Shown in pieces: positions 52,877 to 62,319 of a stretch of 64,000 bases of DNA. Source of the stretch: Pontibacter amylolyticus (GTDB lineage Bacteria; Bacteroidota; Bacteroidia; Cytophagales; Hymenobacteraceae); assembly GCF_014638845.1 (NCBI RefSeq), contig NZ_BMFP01000007.1, positions 124,412 through 188,411 of the forward strand. The letters run 5' to 3'. Both the position numbers and the translations under genes were made by a program. Within the stretch, counting starts at the first letter, position 1. Each line of letters starts with the position of its first letter. Under the pieces are notes generated by a model. It saw nothing but the letters and a program-made list of their open reading frames with translations. It was not told the origin of the DNA and ran no database searches.

Positions 52877-53311
52877 ACAAGGTGAGATGTAAGGTATAGC
52901 TATAACATAGATTCTTATACAAGCTGCATAGGACACATGAGTGCCCCTAAATCTGTAACGCTTATAAAGTAACTGAAAAATATGCTGGGAACAGAGAGGA
53001 AAACCTGTAGCCTGCTTTTTAAAAACTTCTGTTAGTACAGGTTTTTTCTTCAGAAGGTTATAGTCCTAATTTTGGAATACCTTGCTTTCGAACAGCACCA
53101 TAATGCGCTGCTCCTTCAATAAATAAATGAATGGAGCGTAAGTAATAGGCTACTGCCAGGACTACGGAAGCCCCTACTGTCTATCAAGCATACCCCCCTG
53201 TGTACATCCTATGCGTTGTATTGTCTTATATCCCTGAACGTTTTCTGCTTTATAAATTGAATTCTAATCCCATTCTAATCTCGGCCTCATACCGCTCTAA
53301 TAACCCGGCTC
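52877..53311. other. Intergenic region between pyc and czc operon
   Basis: About 430 bp with no gene. A weak hairpin (10-bp stem, 26-nt loop, T6 on the plus strand) lies at 53000-53047 but no plus-strand gene precedes it. The segment near 53100-53200 shows no repeat relation to other parts of the window. Confidence 0.5.
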
Positions 53312-53319
53312 TACCTTTG
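53312..53319 (+). promoter_or_regulatory. Bacteroidota -7 box for the czcCBA-like operon
   Basis: TACCTTTG matches TAnnTTTG, 23 bp before the first ATG; leader about 18 nt. No obvious operator palindrome for the response regulator was found. Confidence 0.6.
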
Positions 53320-53342
53320 GCCACCATTAAAAACAGAGCCGT

Positions 53343-54638
53343 ATGCTTACCCGTAGCTTTCACCTATTCCTTTCACTTCTAGCATTTCTGCTTCTAGAGC
53401 AAGCCAAGGCAGAGGCGCCTATACCTGCCGCCTCCGATACATTGCGGGTTGGCTTAGCTGATGTGGAGCAACTCTTCCTGCAGCAAAACCTTCCCCTGCT
53501 GGCACAGAAGTACAATATCGAAGCGTCAAAGGCAGCCATCATACAGGCGAAACTTTTTGAAAACCCGGAGCTGTCTTTAGAGCAGAATATTTACAACTCG
53601 AATACCGGGCGCTATTTTGAGACGGGACGTCAGGGGCAGAATGTTGTACAGTTGCAGCAGTTGTTTCACCTGGCAGGCCAGCGCAACAAACGCATCCGGG
53701 TGGAGCAGTTTAACAGCCGCCTTACTGAACTGTACTACTACGACCTGGTCCGCACCCTGCGCCTCGAACTCCGCAGCAGCTACCTGGACTTACACTATCA
53801 ACTGCAGCAATACCGCATCCTCAACGAACATGCCTTATCCGTTCAGCAGCTTGTAACAGCTTTTGACGCCCAGTACCAGAAAGGCAACGTTGCCCTGAAA
53901 GAGTTGATCCGTTTGAAGGCACTCTTACTGGCGCTTGATAACCAGAAACTGGAACTGGTCAACGAGATCAACCAAAACCAAAGCGACCTGCGCTTATTAA
54001 CAGCCGCTCCCACCAACACATTCTTCCTGCCAACAATTGAAGAGGCAACCATAGAGGCCGCCAAAACAAGTCTGTTGACTTTTGACGAGGCTCTACAGCT
54101 GGCACAGGAAAATCGCTCCGATTTACAGGCGGCCAGCACCAGCATCCTACGCCAGGAGGCTGTGGTGAAGTATGAAAAAGCGCAGGCTATACCTGATGTT
54201 TCGCTGGGTGGTATTTATGACCGCGCCGGCAGCATCATGTACAACTATACCGGTATAACCCTTCAAATGGCCCTCCCGCTCTGGAACCGCAACCAGGGCA
54301 ATATCAAGATCGCCAAAAGCGAGCTGGAAAGAAGCAAAACACTGCTCACGCAACAGCAACTGCAGGTAGAAAATGAAGTCTTGCAGGCCTTGCAGACCCT
54401 CCGTGAAGCAGAACAGGTGTACAGCAGATCCGACCAGAATCTGAGCGGCGATTTTAAACGCCTGATCAACGGTGTGACTGAGAATTTTGCCAAGCGCAAC
54501 ATCAGCCTGATTGAGTTCATCGACTATTACGAAACCTATACCGAGACTATGATCCAGCTGCTGCAGCTCCGAAACAGCCGCATACGCGCCATTGAAGAAC
54601 TTAACTATACGGTGGGTTTCCCGCTCATCACCTACTAA
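53343..54638 (+). CDS. TolC-family outer-membrane efflux protein (CzcC-like)
   Basis: 431 aa. Signal peptide (FLSLLAFLLLEQAKAEA), then two OEP repeats with heptad-rich helices (LRLELRSSYLDLHYQLQQYR, LTQQQLQVENEVLQALQTL) and ALPLWNRNQGNI in the second repeat. It is the outer-membrane channel of a tripartite metal efflux system. It is the first gene of the operon, followed 16 bp later by the adaptor. Confidence 0.9.
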   Translation: MLTRSFHLFLSLLAFLLLEQAKAEAPIPAASDTLRVGLADVEQLFLQQNLPLLAQKYNIEASKAAIIQAKLFENPELSLEQNIYNSNTGRYFETGRQGQNVVQLQQLFHLAGQRNKRIRVEQFNSRLTELYYYDLVRTLRLELRSSYLDLHYQLQQYRILNEHALSVQQLVTAFDAQYQKGNVALKELIRLKALLLALDNQKLELVNEINQNQSDLRLLTAAPTNTFFLPTIEEATIEAAKTSLLTFDEALQLAQENRSDLQAASTSILRQEAVVKYEKAQAIPDVSLGGIYDRAGSIMYNYTGITLQMALPLWNRNQGNIKIAKSELERSKTLLTQQQLQVENEVLQALQTLREAEQVYSRSDQNLSGDFKRLINGVTENFAKRNISLIEFIDYYETYTETMIQLLQLRNSRIRAIEELNYTVGFPLITY

Positions 54639-54654
54639 CAGAAACACATTAATC

Positions 54655-55761
54655 ATGAAGCATATACTAAAAAGCAGCGCGCTACTACTGAGTGCAGGTG
54701 CGGCAGCTATCCTGTTAAACAGCTGTGATACAAAGCCGGTGGTGGCAACGACTATACCCACAGAGTTTTGCCTTTCTGACACACTTTCCAGCATGATACG
54801 GCTGGATACTGCCAGCATGCAGGAAGTACAAAGCGCACTGCACCTATCTGGCAAGGTAACGTTCGAAGACCAGCGCGTATTCAGGATTTTTCCGATGGTG
54901 GGCGGCCATGTCGTGCAGGTAAAAGCCGAACTGGGCGACTATGTGAAAAAAGGCCAAACGCTTGCCGTGATCCGGAGTGGTGAAGTGGCAGATTTTGAAG
55001 AGCAGATGATGAGCGCTAAAACAAACCTGCTGACAGCACAGAAGAACCTGGAAGTAACACAGGATATGCATGAGGCCGGCTTAGTGCCCGAACGGGATCT
55101 GGTCATGGCAAAGCAGGAAAAACAAAATGCAGAAGCTGGCCTGAAGCGGATAAAAGAGATCTTCAGTATCTACAGCATCGGCAATGGTTCCGAGTATGTC
55201 ATCAAGGCCCCGGCCGCTGGGTTTATTGTAGAGAAAAATGTAAACACCGACATGCAGGTACGGCCTGACAACACAGACAATCTCTTCACCATCTCGGATA
55301 TGAATGAGATATGGGTGCTGGCCAATGTGTATGAAACGGATATCTCAAAAGTGAAGGTAGGTTACGAGGCAGAGGTAACAGCTTTAAGCTATCCGGGCAA
55401 AATCTTTAAGGGGAAAATTGACAAGATCTTTAATGTGCTCGACCCCGAGACGCGTGTGATGAAAGTTAGGGTTCGCCTTGAAAATGCTGATTTTGAGTTG
55501 AAGCCGGAGATGTTTGCCAATGTAACGGTACGTTACCCGGAAAACCGTTCGCTATTGGCTATACCTGCCGATGCCGTGGTGATGGAGAGAAGCAGAAACT
55601 ATGTAACCGTATACCGCAAGCAATGCGACCTCGAGACGCGTGAGGTACAGCTCTACCATACATCAGACAAAAAAGCCTACATACTGAGCGGGCTGCAGGA
55701 GGGCGAACAGGTAGTGACAGATTATGCCCTGCTGGTATTCCAGGCAAACAACTCAAAATAA
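54655..55761 (+). CDS. Efflux RND periplasmic adaptor lipoprotein (CzcB-like)
   Basis: 368 aa from ATG 54655; the frame runs back to 54592 only as an overlap with the previous gene. Signal with lipobox AILLNSC (Cys24). The barrel-sandwich and hairpin (LGDYVKKGQTLAVIRSGEV; coiled-coil around FEEQMMSAKTNLLTAQKNLE) and beta-barrel domain (EIWVLANVYETDISKVKVG) are of the HlyD/CusB type. It links the RND pump to the outer-membrane channel. Spaced 6 bp before the pump gene. Confidence 0.9.
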   Translation: MKHILKSSALLLSAGAAAILLNSCDTKPVVATTIPTEFCLSDTLSSMIRLDTASMQEVQSALHLSGKVTFEDQRVFRIFPMVGGHVVQVKAELGDYVKKGQTLAVIRSGEVADFEEQMMSAKTNLLTAQKNLEVTQDMHEAGLVPERDLVMAKQEKQNAEAGLKRIKEIFSIYSIGNGSEYVIKAPAAGFIVEKNVNTDMQVRPDNTDNLFTISDMNEIWVLANVYETDISKVKVGYEAEVTALSYPGKIFKGKIDKIFNVLDPETRVMKVRVRLENADFELKPEMFANVTVRYPENRSLLAIPADAVVMERSRNYVTVYRKQCDLETREVQLYHTSDKKAYILSGLQEGEQVVTDYALLVFQANNSK

Positions 55762-55767
55762 CAGGCT

Positions 55768-58700
55768 ATGAATTCATTTATCAGAAGCATTATCGGGTTC
55801 TCACTCAAGAACCGCGTCTTCGTATTTTTTGCAACTGGTCTGTTGGTAGTAGCCGGTATCATCAGCTACCTGAACACGCCCATCGAAGCATTTCCGGATG
55901 TAACCAACACACGGGTACAGATCATCACGCAATGGCCTGGCCGAAGCGCTGAGGAAGTTGAAAAGTTTGTCACGATACCTCTTGAGGGGGAGATGAGCTC
56001 TGTGCCGCGGAAAACCAGTCTGCGTTCTATTTCGCTCTTCGGGCTTTCGGTGGTAACCATGATCTTTGAAGACGAAGTAGAGGACTTTGTGGCCCGCCAG
56101 GAGGTAGCCAACAGGCTAAGCCTCGTAAACTTACCCGAGGGTATAGATGCCGAAATGCAACCTGCTGCCGGACCAACAGGCGAGATCTTCCGCTATACCT
56201 TAAAGAGTGACACGAAGGATGTACGCGAACTCAAAACAATACAGGACTGGGTGATTGACCGCCAGTTGAAAGCCGTCCCGGGTGTGGCCGATGTGGTTAG
56301 CTTCGGAGGTGAGGTAAAGACTTATGAAGTAAGCGTAGACCCCAACCTGATTGCCAAGTACAACATCTCCGCTATCGATATTTATGAGGCGATCGCAAAC
56401 AGCAATGTGAACGTTGGCGGCGATGTCATTGAGAAAAATGGCCAGTCGTACGTTGTGCGCGGTATCGGGCTGCTCAATAACATTGACGAGATCAACAATG
56501 TAATTGTGAGCGACCGGAATGGCGTACCGGTACTTATCAAACACGTGGCGCAAGTGCACGAGTCGCATTTGCCAAGTCTGGGTTATGTAGGGCGCGATAA
56601 CGACAAAAACCTGGTGCAGGGCATAGTGGTCATGCGCAAGAACGAAAACCCGAGCCAGGTACTCGACGCCCTGAAACTTAAGATTGAAGAACTGAATGAA
56701 CTGGTACTGCCTTCCGATGTGCAGATTGATACGTTTTATGACCGTTCTACCCTGATTGGCTTTACAACCAGCACCGTGACCAAGAACCTGTTGGAAGGCA
56801 TTGCGCTTGTCACCATCATTGTGTTCATATTCATGGCGGACTGGCGCACCACCCTGATTGTCGCCATCATCATACCGCTGTCACTGCTCTTTGCCTTTTT
56901 CTGCATGCGCCTCAACGGGATGTCCGCCAACCTGCTCTCCATGGGTGCCATTGACTTTGGTATTATCATAGATGGCGCCGTGGTGATGGTAGAGGGCTTG
57001 TTTGTGATGCTGGACAAGAAAGCACACCAAATGGGAATGCCCAGATTCAACCGGCTTTCAAAACGCGGTCTGATCAAAGGCACTGCCTCCGATCTTGGTA
57101 AATCTATCTTCTTCTCCAAGCTCATTATCATCACGGCGCTGCTGCCCATCTTCGCGTTTGAGAAAGTCGAAGGCAAAATGTTCTCTCCGCTGGCTTACAC
57201 ACTGGGCTTCGCTCTCCTAGGGGCGCTTATCTTCACGCTTACGCTGGTGCCTGTGCTATCGAGTTACCTGCTCAACAGAAACGTAAAAGAAAAGAACAAC
57301 CCTTTTGTAAACTTCCTTAACAGCAAGGTATACAATGCCTTCAGCTACACCTACCTGCACAAAAGAGCCAGCCTGGCAGTGGCAGGCGTGGTGCTAGTTA
57401 CAGGTCTGTTTTGCTTCCGCTTTCTGGGGACAGAGTTTCTGCCCCAATTGAACGAGGGAGCTGTATATGTGCGTGCCAGTATGCCGATGAGTGCCTCGCT
57501 GGAACAGTCCATTGAAATGACCGAGAAGATTCGGAAAACGATCATGCAGTTTGATGAAGTGAATCAGGTGCTGTCACAGACCGGGCGGCCAAACGACGGT
57601 ACCGACCCGACCGGCTTCTTCAACATAGAGCTGCACGTGGACCTGAAGCCGAAGGGTAAGTGGACCCGCAAGATTACCCAGCAGCAACTGACGGAGGAAA
57701 TGAAAGACCGGCTGGAGGTATACCAGGGCATCAGTTTCAACTTCTCGCAGCCAATCATGGACAATGTGGAAGAGGCTGTTTCTGGGGTGAAGGGCTCGAT
57801 GGCGGTCAAGATTTTCGGGAACGACCTGCAGAAGCTGGAAACACTGGCGGACACTGTCAACAACATCCTGGCCCATGTGGAAGGTATAGACGACCTGGGA
57901 GTCATCCGGTTACTTGGCCAGCCTGAACTGCGCATTGAGCTGGACCAGCAGCGCATGGCCACCTATGGAATCAGCACAGCCGATTGCCAATCCGTCATCG
58001 AAATGGCGATTGGCGGGAAAGCGGCCAGTGAACTGTACGAAGGGGAGCAAAAGTTTGACATTCGTGTCCGGTATATGAAAGATTACCGACAGGACGAAGC
58101 ACAATTAGGTAATTTGCTGGTGCCCATGAGCAATGGCGGCAGCATCCCACTAAAAGAGATTGCCACCATTGGGACCCTCACCGGACCTGCCTTTGTTTAC
58201 CGCGAAGACAATGCCCGCTTTGTAGCTGTTAAGTTCTCCGTGCGGGGGCGTGACCTGGGTAGCACCATCAAAGAAGCACAAGATAAAGTAGGCCAGGTGG
58301 TGCAATTAGATAAAGGCATGCGCCTGGAGTGGAAAGGTGAGTTCGAGAACCAAATACGGGCTACCGAACGCCTGACAGAAGTACTGCCGGTAAGTTTGCT
58401 GCTTATCTTCCTGATTCTGTTTATCACCTTCGGCAACTCACGCGATGCACTGTTGGTGTTGTTGAATGTACCCTTTGCCCTCATCGGGGGAATATTGGCC
58501 CTGCTCATCACCAATACGAATTTCAGTATTTCGGCAGGTGTAGGCTTTATCGCCCTGCTGGGAATATGCGTGCAGAATGGGGTGATTCTGATTGCGGTAT
58601 TCAAGAAGAACCTGGAAGAGCGTATGCCGCTGATGCAAGCCATTAAAGAAGGCGTGGCAGAACGTACCCGACCGGTGGTAATGACGGCGATGATGGCTGC

Positions 58701-58917
58701 GCTGGGCCTGTTGCCGGCTGCTCTCTCAACTGGTATTGGTTCAGAAACACAGAAGCCACTGGCTATCGTCGTAATTGGCGGCCTGACAAGTGCTACCATC
58801 CTTACCCTGCTGATCTTCCCCCTGATCGTGGACACGGTATATAAAAAGGAAATCAAAAAGAAAGAGCGTCGCCAGCAAAAGCTCAGGCTTCAGAGTGGCG
58901 CACCGTCATTAGTTTGA
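55768..58917 (+). CDS. czcA: Heavy-metal efflux RND pump (CzcA type)
   Basis: 1049 aa, full-length RND with 12 membrane helices and two large periplasmic loops. In TM4 the motif DFGIIIDGAVVMVE keeps Asp396, Asp402 and Glu409, the proton-relay residues of the divalent-cation (Co/Zn/Cd-type) HME subfamily; CusA-type Cu/Ag pumps differ at this site. The residue after the Glu is Gly rather than the usual Asn. The metal is therefore more likely zinc, cobalt, cadmium or nickel than copper, but must be tested. Third gene of the operon. Confidence 0.9.
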   Translation: MNSFIRSIIGFSLKNRVFVFFATGLLVVAGIISYLNTPIEAFPDVTNTRVQIITQWPGRSAEEVEKFVTIPLEGEMSSVPRKTSLRSISLFGLSVVTMIFEDEVEDFVARQEVANRLSLVNLPEGIDAEMQPAAGPTGEIFRYTLKSDTKDVRELKTIQDWVIDRQLKAVPGVADVVSFGGEVKTYEVSVDPNLIAKYNISAIDIYEAIANSNVNVGGDVIEKNGQSYVVRGIGLLNNIDEINNVIVSDRNGVPVLIKHVAQVHESHLPSLGYVGRDNDKNLVQGIVVMRKNENPSQVLDALKLKIEELNELVLPSDVQIDTFYDRSTLIGFTTSTVTKNLLEGIALVTIIVFIFMADWRTTLIVAIIIPLSLLFAFFCMRLNGMSANLLSMGAIDFGIIIDGAVVMVEGLFVMLDKKAHQMGMPRFNRLSKRGLIKGTASDLGKSIFFSKLIIITALLPIFAFEKVEGKMFSPLAYTLGFALLGALIFTLTLVPVLSSYLLNRNVKEKNNPFVNFLNSKVYNAFSYTYLHKRASLAVAGVVLVTGLFCFRFLGTEFLPQLNEGAVYVRASMPMSASLEQSIEMTEKIRKTIMQFDEVNQVLSQTGRPNDGTDPTGFFNIELHVDLKPKGKWTRKITQQQLTEEMKDRLEVYQGISFNFSQPIMDNVEEAVSGVKGSMAVKIFGNDLQKLETLADTVNNILAHVEGIDDLGVIRLLGQPELRIELDQQRMATYGISTADCQSVIEMAIGGKAASELYEGEQKFDIRVRYMKDYRQDEAQLGNLLVPMSNGGSIPLKEIATIGTLTGPAFVYREDNARFVAVKFSVRGRDLGSTIKEAQDKVGQVVQLDKGMRLEWKGEFENQIRATERLTEVLPVSLLLIFLILFITFGNSRDALLVLLNVPFALIGGILALLITNTNFSISAGVGFIALLGICVQNGVILIAVFKKNLEERMPLMQAIKEGVAERTRPVVMTAMMAALGLLPAALSTGIGSETQKPLAIVVIGGLTSATILTLLIFPLIVDTVYKKEIKKKERRQQKLRLQSGAPSLV

Positions 58918-58958
58918 GGTTTGGTGTTATTTGTTTAGTGAGACAATAACCCTTGCTT

Positions 58959-58985
58959 GTAAAGGTGGCTGATGGCCACCTTTAC
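58959..58985. terminator. Bidirectional terminator between czcA and the sensor kinase
   Basis: An 11-bp perfect stem (gtaaaggtggc / gccacctttac) with a 5-nt loop between convergent genes. Confidence 0.82.
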
Positions 58986-58987
58986 TT

Positions 58988-60355
58988 TTATACCTTGCCC
59001 GGGAAGTATAAAGTTACCTGCGTGCCGCTACCTTCTGCTGATGCTACCTCAATACTGCCGTCATGCAGCTTCATGATTTTCTCGGTAAGCGAAAGGCCGA
59101 TGCCAGAACCTTGATGACTGCGGGCATTGGTGGCTCTATAAAAAGTCTGAAAAATGTGAGGCTGCTCCTGTTCAGGTATACCTATCCCCTTATCCTTCAC
59201 TATTAATTTCGCGCCCTGCTCATTAGCTGCCAAGTATATGGTTACCTCATCGCCGTTTGAAAACTTGATGGCATTCTCCAGTATGTTGGTGACAGCAATC
59301 TGCAAAAGGCTTTTGTTTCCGCTGATTTCAAGCGCTCCGGCCTCGGAAGGCATTTGCTGCAAATCCAGGTTGATAGCTTGCTCAGGATAGGCAAAACGCA
59401 CGTCTGACAGGCACTCCATTAGTACTTCATCGATGCGCAGCTGCTCTTCCGGCATAGTATCTCCGTCAAAACCCGTCTGTGCTAATCCGAGCAGGTCGCT
59501 GGTGAGCTTCTTAAGCCGCTCCGTTTCGCGTTGCATGCTTTCCAGCGACTGGATGTACTCTTCCGGACTGCGTTTCTTCGACAGCGTCACTTCTATCTCA
59601 CCGCTGATGGCAGTTATGGGATTACGAAGTTCATGTGAGGCGTTGGAGATAAAGTTCTTTTGCATCTCAAAAGACATCTCAAGCCGGTTGAGCATTTTGT
59701 TAAACGTGTGAACCAGGTTGCCTATCTCATCTCTCCTCCCCTGTTCTTTCAGCCGCAGGTGCAGATTAGAGGCCCGGATCTTGTTTACCTCCCACACAAT
59801 ATCGTTGATAGGCTGCACAACTTGTCTTGTAAAGACACGCCCTCCCATTATGACCAATGCCAAACTGCCTAAAAAACTGATAAGCAGTACCCGCCCCAGG
59901 TTCACCAGTTTGCTTTGCCCATACAAGTCCTCCGCTGAAACAAGTACATAGAACTGCCCCTGGTTGTCATCAAATTTCCATCCCACCCACTGCCGTTTAT
60001 TCGTAGTGAACTCGATAAACCCTTTCTCGTCAAGCCTGTCAAAGTTATCATCCAGCCCTACCAGATCAATCTCTCCTAGTTTAAAGGCTGGTTGTCGGGT
60101 ACTGTCATAAATATGAACCTGTTCCTCAGGCAATGATTTGGTATACTGCTCTCTTACACGCTGCATCATTTTCGGACTTAACTCATCCTCGTCCAGGTAT
60201 AGTTGAGCGGCAATGTGTGCCCTGTCATGGAGCCTTTCGTGGAATTCGTTTTTGGTATAGCGTTCCGAAAAGTAATAGACTACTATACCGGTGATGCAGA
60301 AAATTGCAGCAAACAGCAGGGTGAAAGAAAGGGCCAGTTTGGTTCTGAAGGTCAT
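58988..60355 (-). CDS. Sensor histidine kinase (CusS/CzcS-like)
   Basis: 455 aa. Two membrane helices (about 8-30 and 153-173) flank a periplasmic sensor of about 120 residues; HAMP follows to about 228. Phosphoacceptor His241 is in NASHELRNPIT; N-box NILENAIKFSN, G1 DKGIGIP and G2 GSGIGLSL are intact. It likely senses periplasmic metal and controls the neighbouring efflux operon. It is translated 12 bp after the response regulator. Confidence 0.9.
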   Translation of the reverse strand: MTFRTKLALSFTLLFAAIFCITGIVVYYFSERYTKNEFHERLHDRAHIAAQLYLDEDELSPKMMQRVREQYTKSLPEEQVHIYDSTRQPAFKLGEIDLVGLDDNFDRLDEKGFIEFTTNKRQWVGWKFDDNQGQFYVLVSAEDLYGQSKLVNLGRVLLISFLGSLALVIMGGRVFTRQVVQPINDIVWEVNKIRASNLHLRLKEQGRRDEIGNLVHTFNKMLNRLEMSFEMQKNFISNASHELRNPITAISGEIEVTLSKKRSPEEYIQSLESMQRETERLKKLTSDLLGLAQTGFDGDTMPEEQLRIDEVLMECLSDVRFAYPEQAINLDLQQMPSEAGALEISGNKSLLQIAVTNILENAIKFSNGDEVTIYLAANEQGAKLIVKDKGIGIPEQEQPHIFQTFYRATNARSHQGSGIGLSLTEKIMKLHDGSIEVASAEGSGTQVTLYFPGKV

Positions 60356-60367
60356 GCTGATACCGAT

Positions 60368-61039
60368 TTATACTTTGAGCACGTATCCCATTCCGATAAC
60401 CGTATGGATCAGCTTGTTATCAAAGTCTCTGTCGATTTTATTCCGGAGATAATTCACATAGACATCCACCACATTGGAGCTAAGGTCAAAATTCAGCTCC
60501 CACACGTTTTCGAGCAAGTCGAGGCGCGACAACACTTTGCCCTTGTTGCGGATAAAGTACTCCAGCAAGGAGAATTCTTTTGCGGTCAGGTTAATTTCTT
60601 TACCGCCTCGTGTGACGACTTTGGTATCCAGATCTACTTCCAGGTCAGCAATAGTTAGTTTACCGCTTGAAAGAGACAGGTTGCTTCTTCTTGTCAGCGC
60701 CCGGACGCGCGCCAGAAGCTCCTTGAACTTAAAGGGCTTCGTAAGGTAGTCATCTGCACCCGCATCCAAACCCTTTACTACATCCTCAGTGGTTCCCAGA
60801 GCGGTGAGCATCAGGATAGGAACGTGCAGGTTATGCTTTCTGATTTCGCTGCATACCTGTATGCCGTTACTGTTTGGCAGGATCACGTCCAGCACGATCA
60901 GGGCGTATTCTTTTTGCAGGGCAAGACTTAAACCAGTCTGACCATCGTAGGCAACATCCACGTCATACGACTGCTCCTGCAAGCCCTTTTTAACAAAGGC
61001 CACTACGTTTGGCTCATCCTCAACAACCAGAATATTCAT
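60368..61039 (-). CDS. OmpR-family response regulator (CusR/CzcR-like)
   Basis: 223 aa. Receiver domain with phospho-acceptor Asp51 in LIVLDVILPNSNG and Lys in DDYLTKPFKF; a winged-helix OmpR DNA-binding domain follows (KEFSLLEYFIRNKGKVLSRLD, SNVVDVYVNYLRNKID). With the kinase it should activate the czc operon in response to metal. First gene of the RR-HK pair. Confidence 0.93.
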   Translation of the reverse strand: MNILVVEDEPNVVAFVKKGLQEQSYDVDVAYDGQTGLSLALQKEYALIVLDVILPNSNGIQVCSEIRKHNLHVPILMLTALGTTEDVVKGLDAGADDYLTKPFKFKELLARVRALTRRSNLSLSSGKLTIADLEVDLDTKVVTRGGKEINLTAKEFSLLEYFIRNKGKVLSRLDLLENVWELNFDLSSNVVDVYVNYLRNKIDRDFDNKLIHTVIGMGYVLKV

Positions 61040-61287
61040 CGTGTTTCTTTAGAATCCCTAAGATACCTGTTTCTTCCCTAAATAACCTCCCTCCATAATG
61101 TTTCGCTACAAGACCAGGGAGGGAATTCACTGTATGCAAGACAACACCAATGGCAATTCATATACTTTAAGGAAGGCTCCTTACGAAGGTATAGCCACCA
61201 TATTAAAGGGGGATTAAAAGAGGAATTAAATCCTGATTTAAGGGCGAGCAGACGTAGGTATGACGCATGGTATTTCGGACGGATGTG

Positions 61288-61295
61288 TATCTTTG
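61288..61295 (+). promoter_or_regulatory. Bacteroidota -7 box before the DUF2279 gene
   Basis: TATCTTTG matches TAnnTTTG and ends 5 nt before the ATG at 61301. By the SRP RNA spacing, transcription would begin at or next to the start codon. Confidence 0.55.
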
Positions 61296-61300
61296 GCCTG

Positions 61301-62206
61301 ATGTACCGCTACCTGCTTCTCTTCTGGCTTTGTGTGCTGCTCCTGCTCCAACCCTTGCAGGGTATAGCCGCTTCATCTGACTCTACGGCCACTGCTGTGA
61401 ACAAAGAAAGGCTGCTGGTCCTTGGCACCGGCTTTACGGTGGGTTATACAGCCATGCTGGTATCCCTGAACAAAGCGTGGTACAAAGATCAGGAGCGAAC
61501 GAACTTCCACTTCTTCAACGATAACCGGCAATGGAAGCAAATGGACAAAGCCGGTCACTTCTGGGGCGCCTTCCACGAGAGTCGCGCAGGTATAGATTTG
61601 TTGCGCTGGGCGGGTGTACCCGATAAAAAAGCCATCCTGTACGGCGGACTTACGGGCATCATGCTGCAAACACCCATCGAAATTTTCGACGGCTTCCAGG
61701 CGGATTACGGTGCATCGGTGGGCGACGCCATTGCCAACACGGTCGGTTCGGTAGCAGTGGTGGCACAGGAACTGGCCTGGGGGGAAGTGCGAATCATGCC
61801 CAAATTCTCTTTTCAGACGACCCGATACGCTGCGGAGCGGCCGAATGTGCTGGGCCATACCCTGCCCGAGCAAACGCTTAAAGATTACAACGGGCAGACT
61901 TACTGGCTCTCTGTAAATGTAGGAGATTTTCTGAAAGAGGAAAGCAAATACCCCAAGTGGCTGAGTATAGCCGTAGGCTACGGCGCGGAGGGTATGGTGT
62001 ACAACGACCCGAAACTGAATAAGGCCCGCGGGTTTAACGCACGCCGGCAGTTTTACCTTAGTCCTGACCTTAACCTGATGCACTTCAAGGGCCGCAGCAA
62101 AGTGCTCAACACCACGCTGTACGTGCTCAGCATCATCAAAATCCCGGCTCCGGCACTGGAGTACAACCGCACAGAGGGCCTGCGCTTCCATCCGGTATAC
62201 TTCTAA
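61301..62206 (+). CDS. DUF2279 (YfiM-like) periplasmic protein
   Basis: 301 aa from ATG 61301; the earlier ATG at 61283 overlaps the promoter box. Signal peptide (LLFWLCVLLLLQPLQGIAA), then DUF2279 features: FFNDNRQWKQMDKAGHFWGAF and GGLTGIMLQTPIEIFDGFQADYGAS. Members are predicted envelope lipid-associated proteins with no known reaction. Monocistronic; close to the DUF2027-Smr gene. Confidence 0.8.
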   Translation: MYRYLLLFWLCVLLLLQPLQGIAASSDSTATAVNKERLLVLGTGFTVGYTAMLVSLNKAWYKDQERTNFHFFNDNRQWKQMDKAGHFWGAFHESRAGIDLLRWAGVPDKKAILYGGLTGIMLQTPIEIFDGFQADYGASVGDAIANTVGSVAVVAQELAWGEVRIMPKFSFQTTRYAAERPNVLGHTLPEQTLKDYNGQTYWLSVNVGDFLKEESKYPKWLSIAVGYGAEGMVYNDPKLNKARGFNARRQFYLSPDLNLMHFKGRSKVLNTTLYVLSIIKIPAPALEYNRTEGLRFHPVYF

Positions 62207-62236
62207 ATCTGGTCGGTTATTCCGCTGCACAAATCG

Positions 62237-62244
62237 TATCTTTG
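62237..62244 (+). promoter_or_regulatory. Bacteroidota -7 box for DUF2027-Smr gene
   Basis: TATCTTTG matches TAnnTTTG; leader about 70 nt to the ATG at 62320, containing one AGGTATA and one TATACCT. Confidence 0.55.
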
Positions 62245-62319
62245 TGTAAAATCATTTGTACTTACACACCAAGGTATAGCCAGCAACGGCTTATACCTTG
62301 GCATTAAACACATAAGACT

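Noticed and set aside
53000..53047. Plus-strand terminator-like hairpin before the czc operon
   Set aside because: The stem is short with a 26-nt loop, and no plus-strand gene precedes it. A small RNA cannot be excluded but is not supported.
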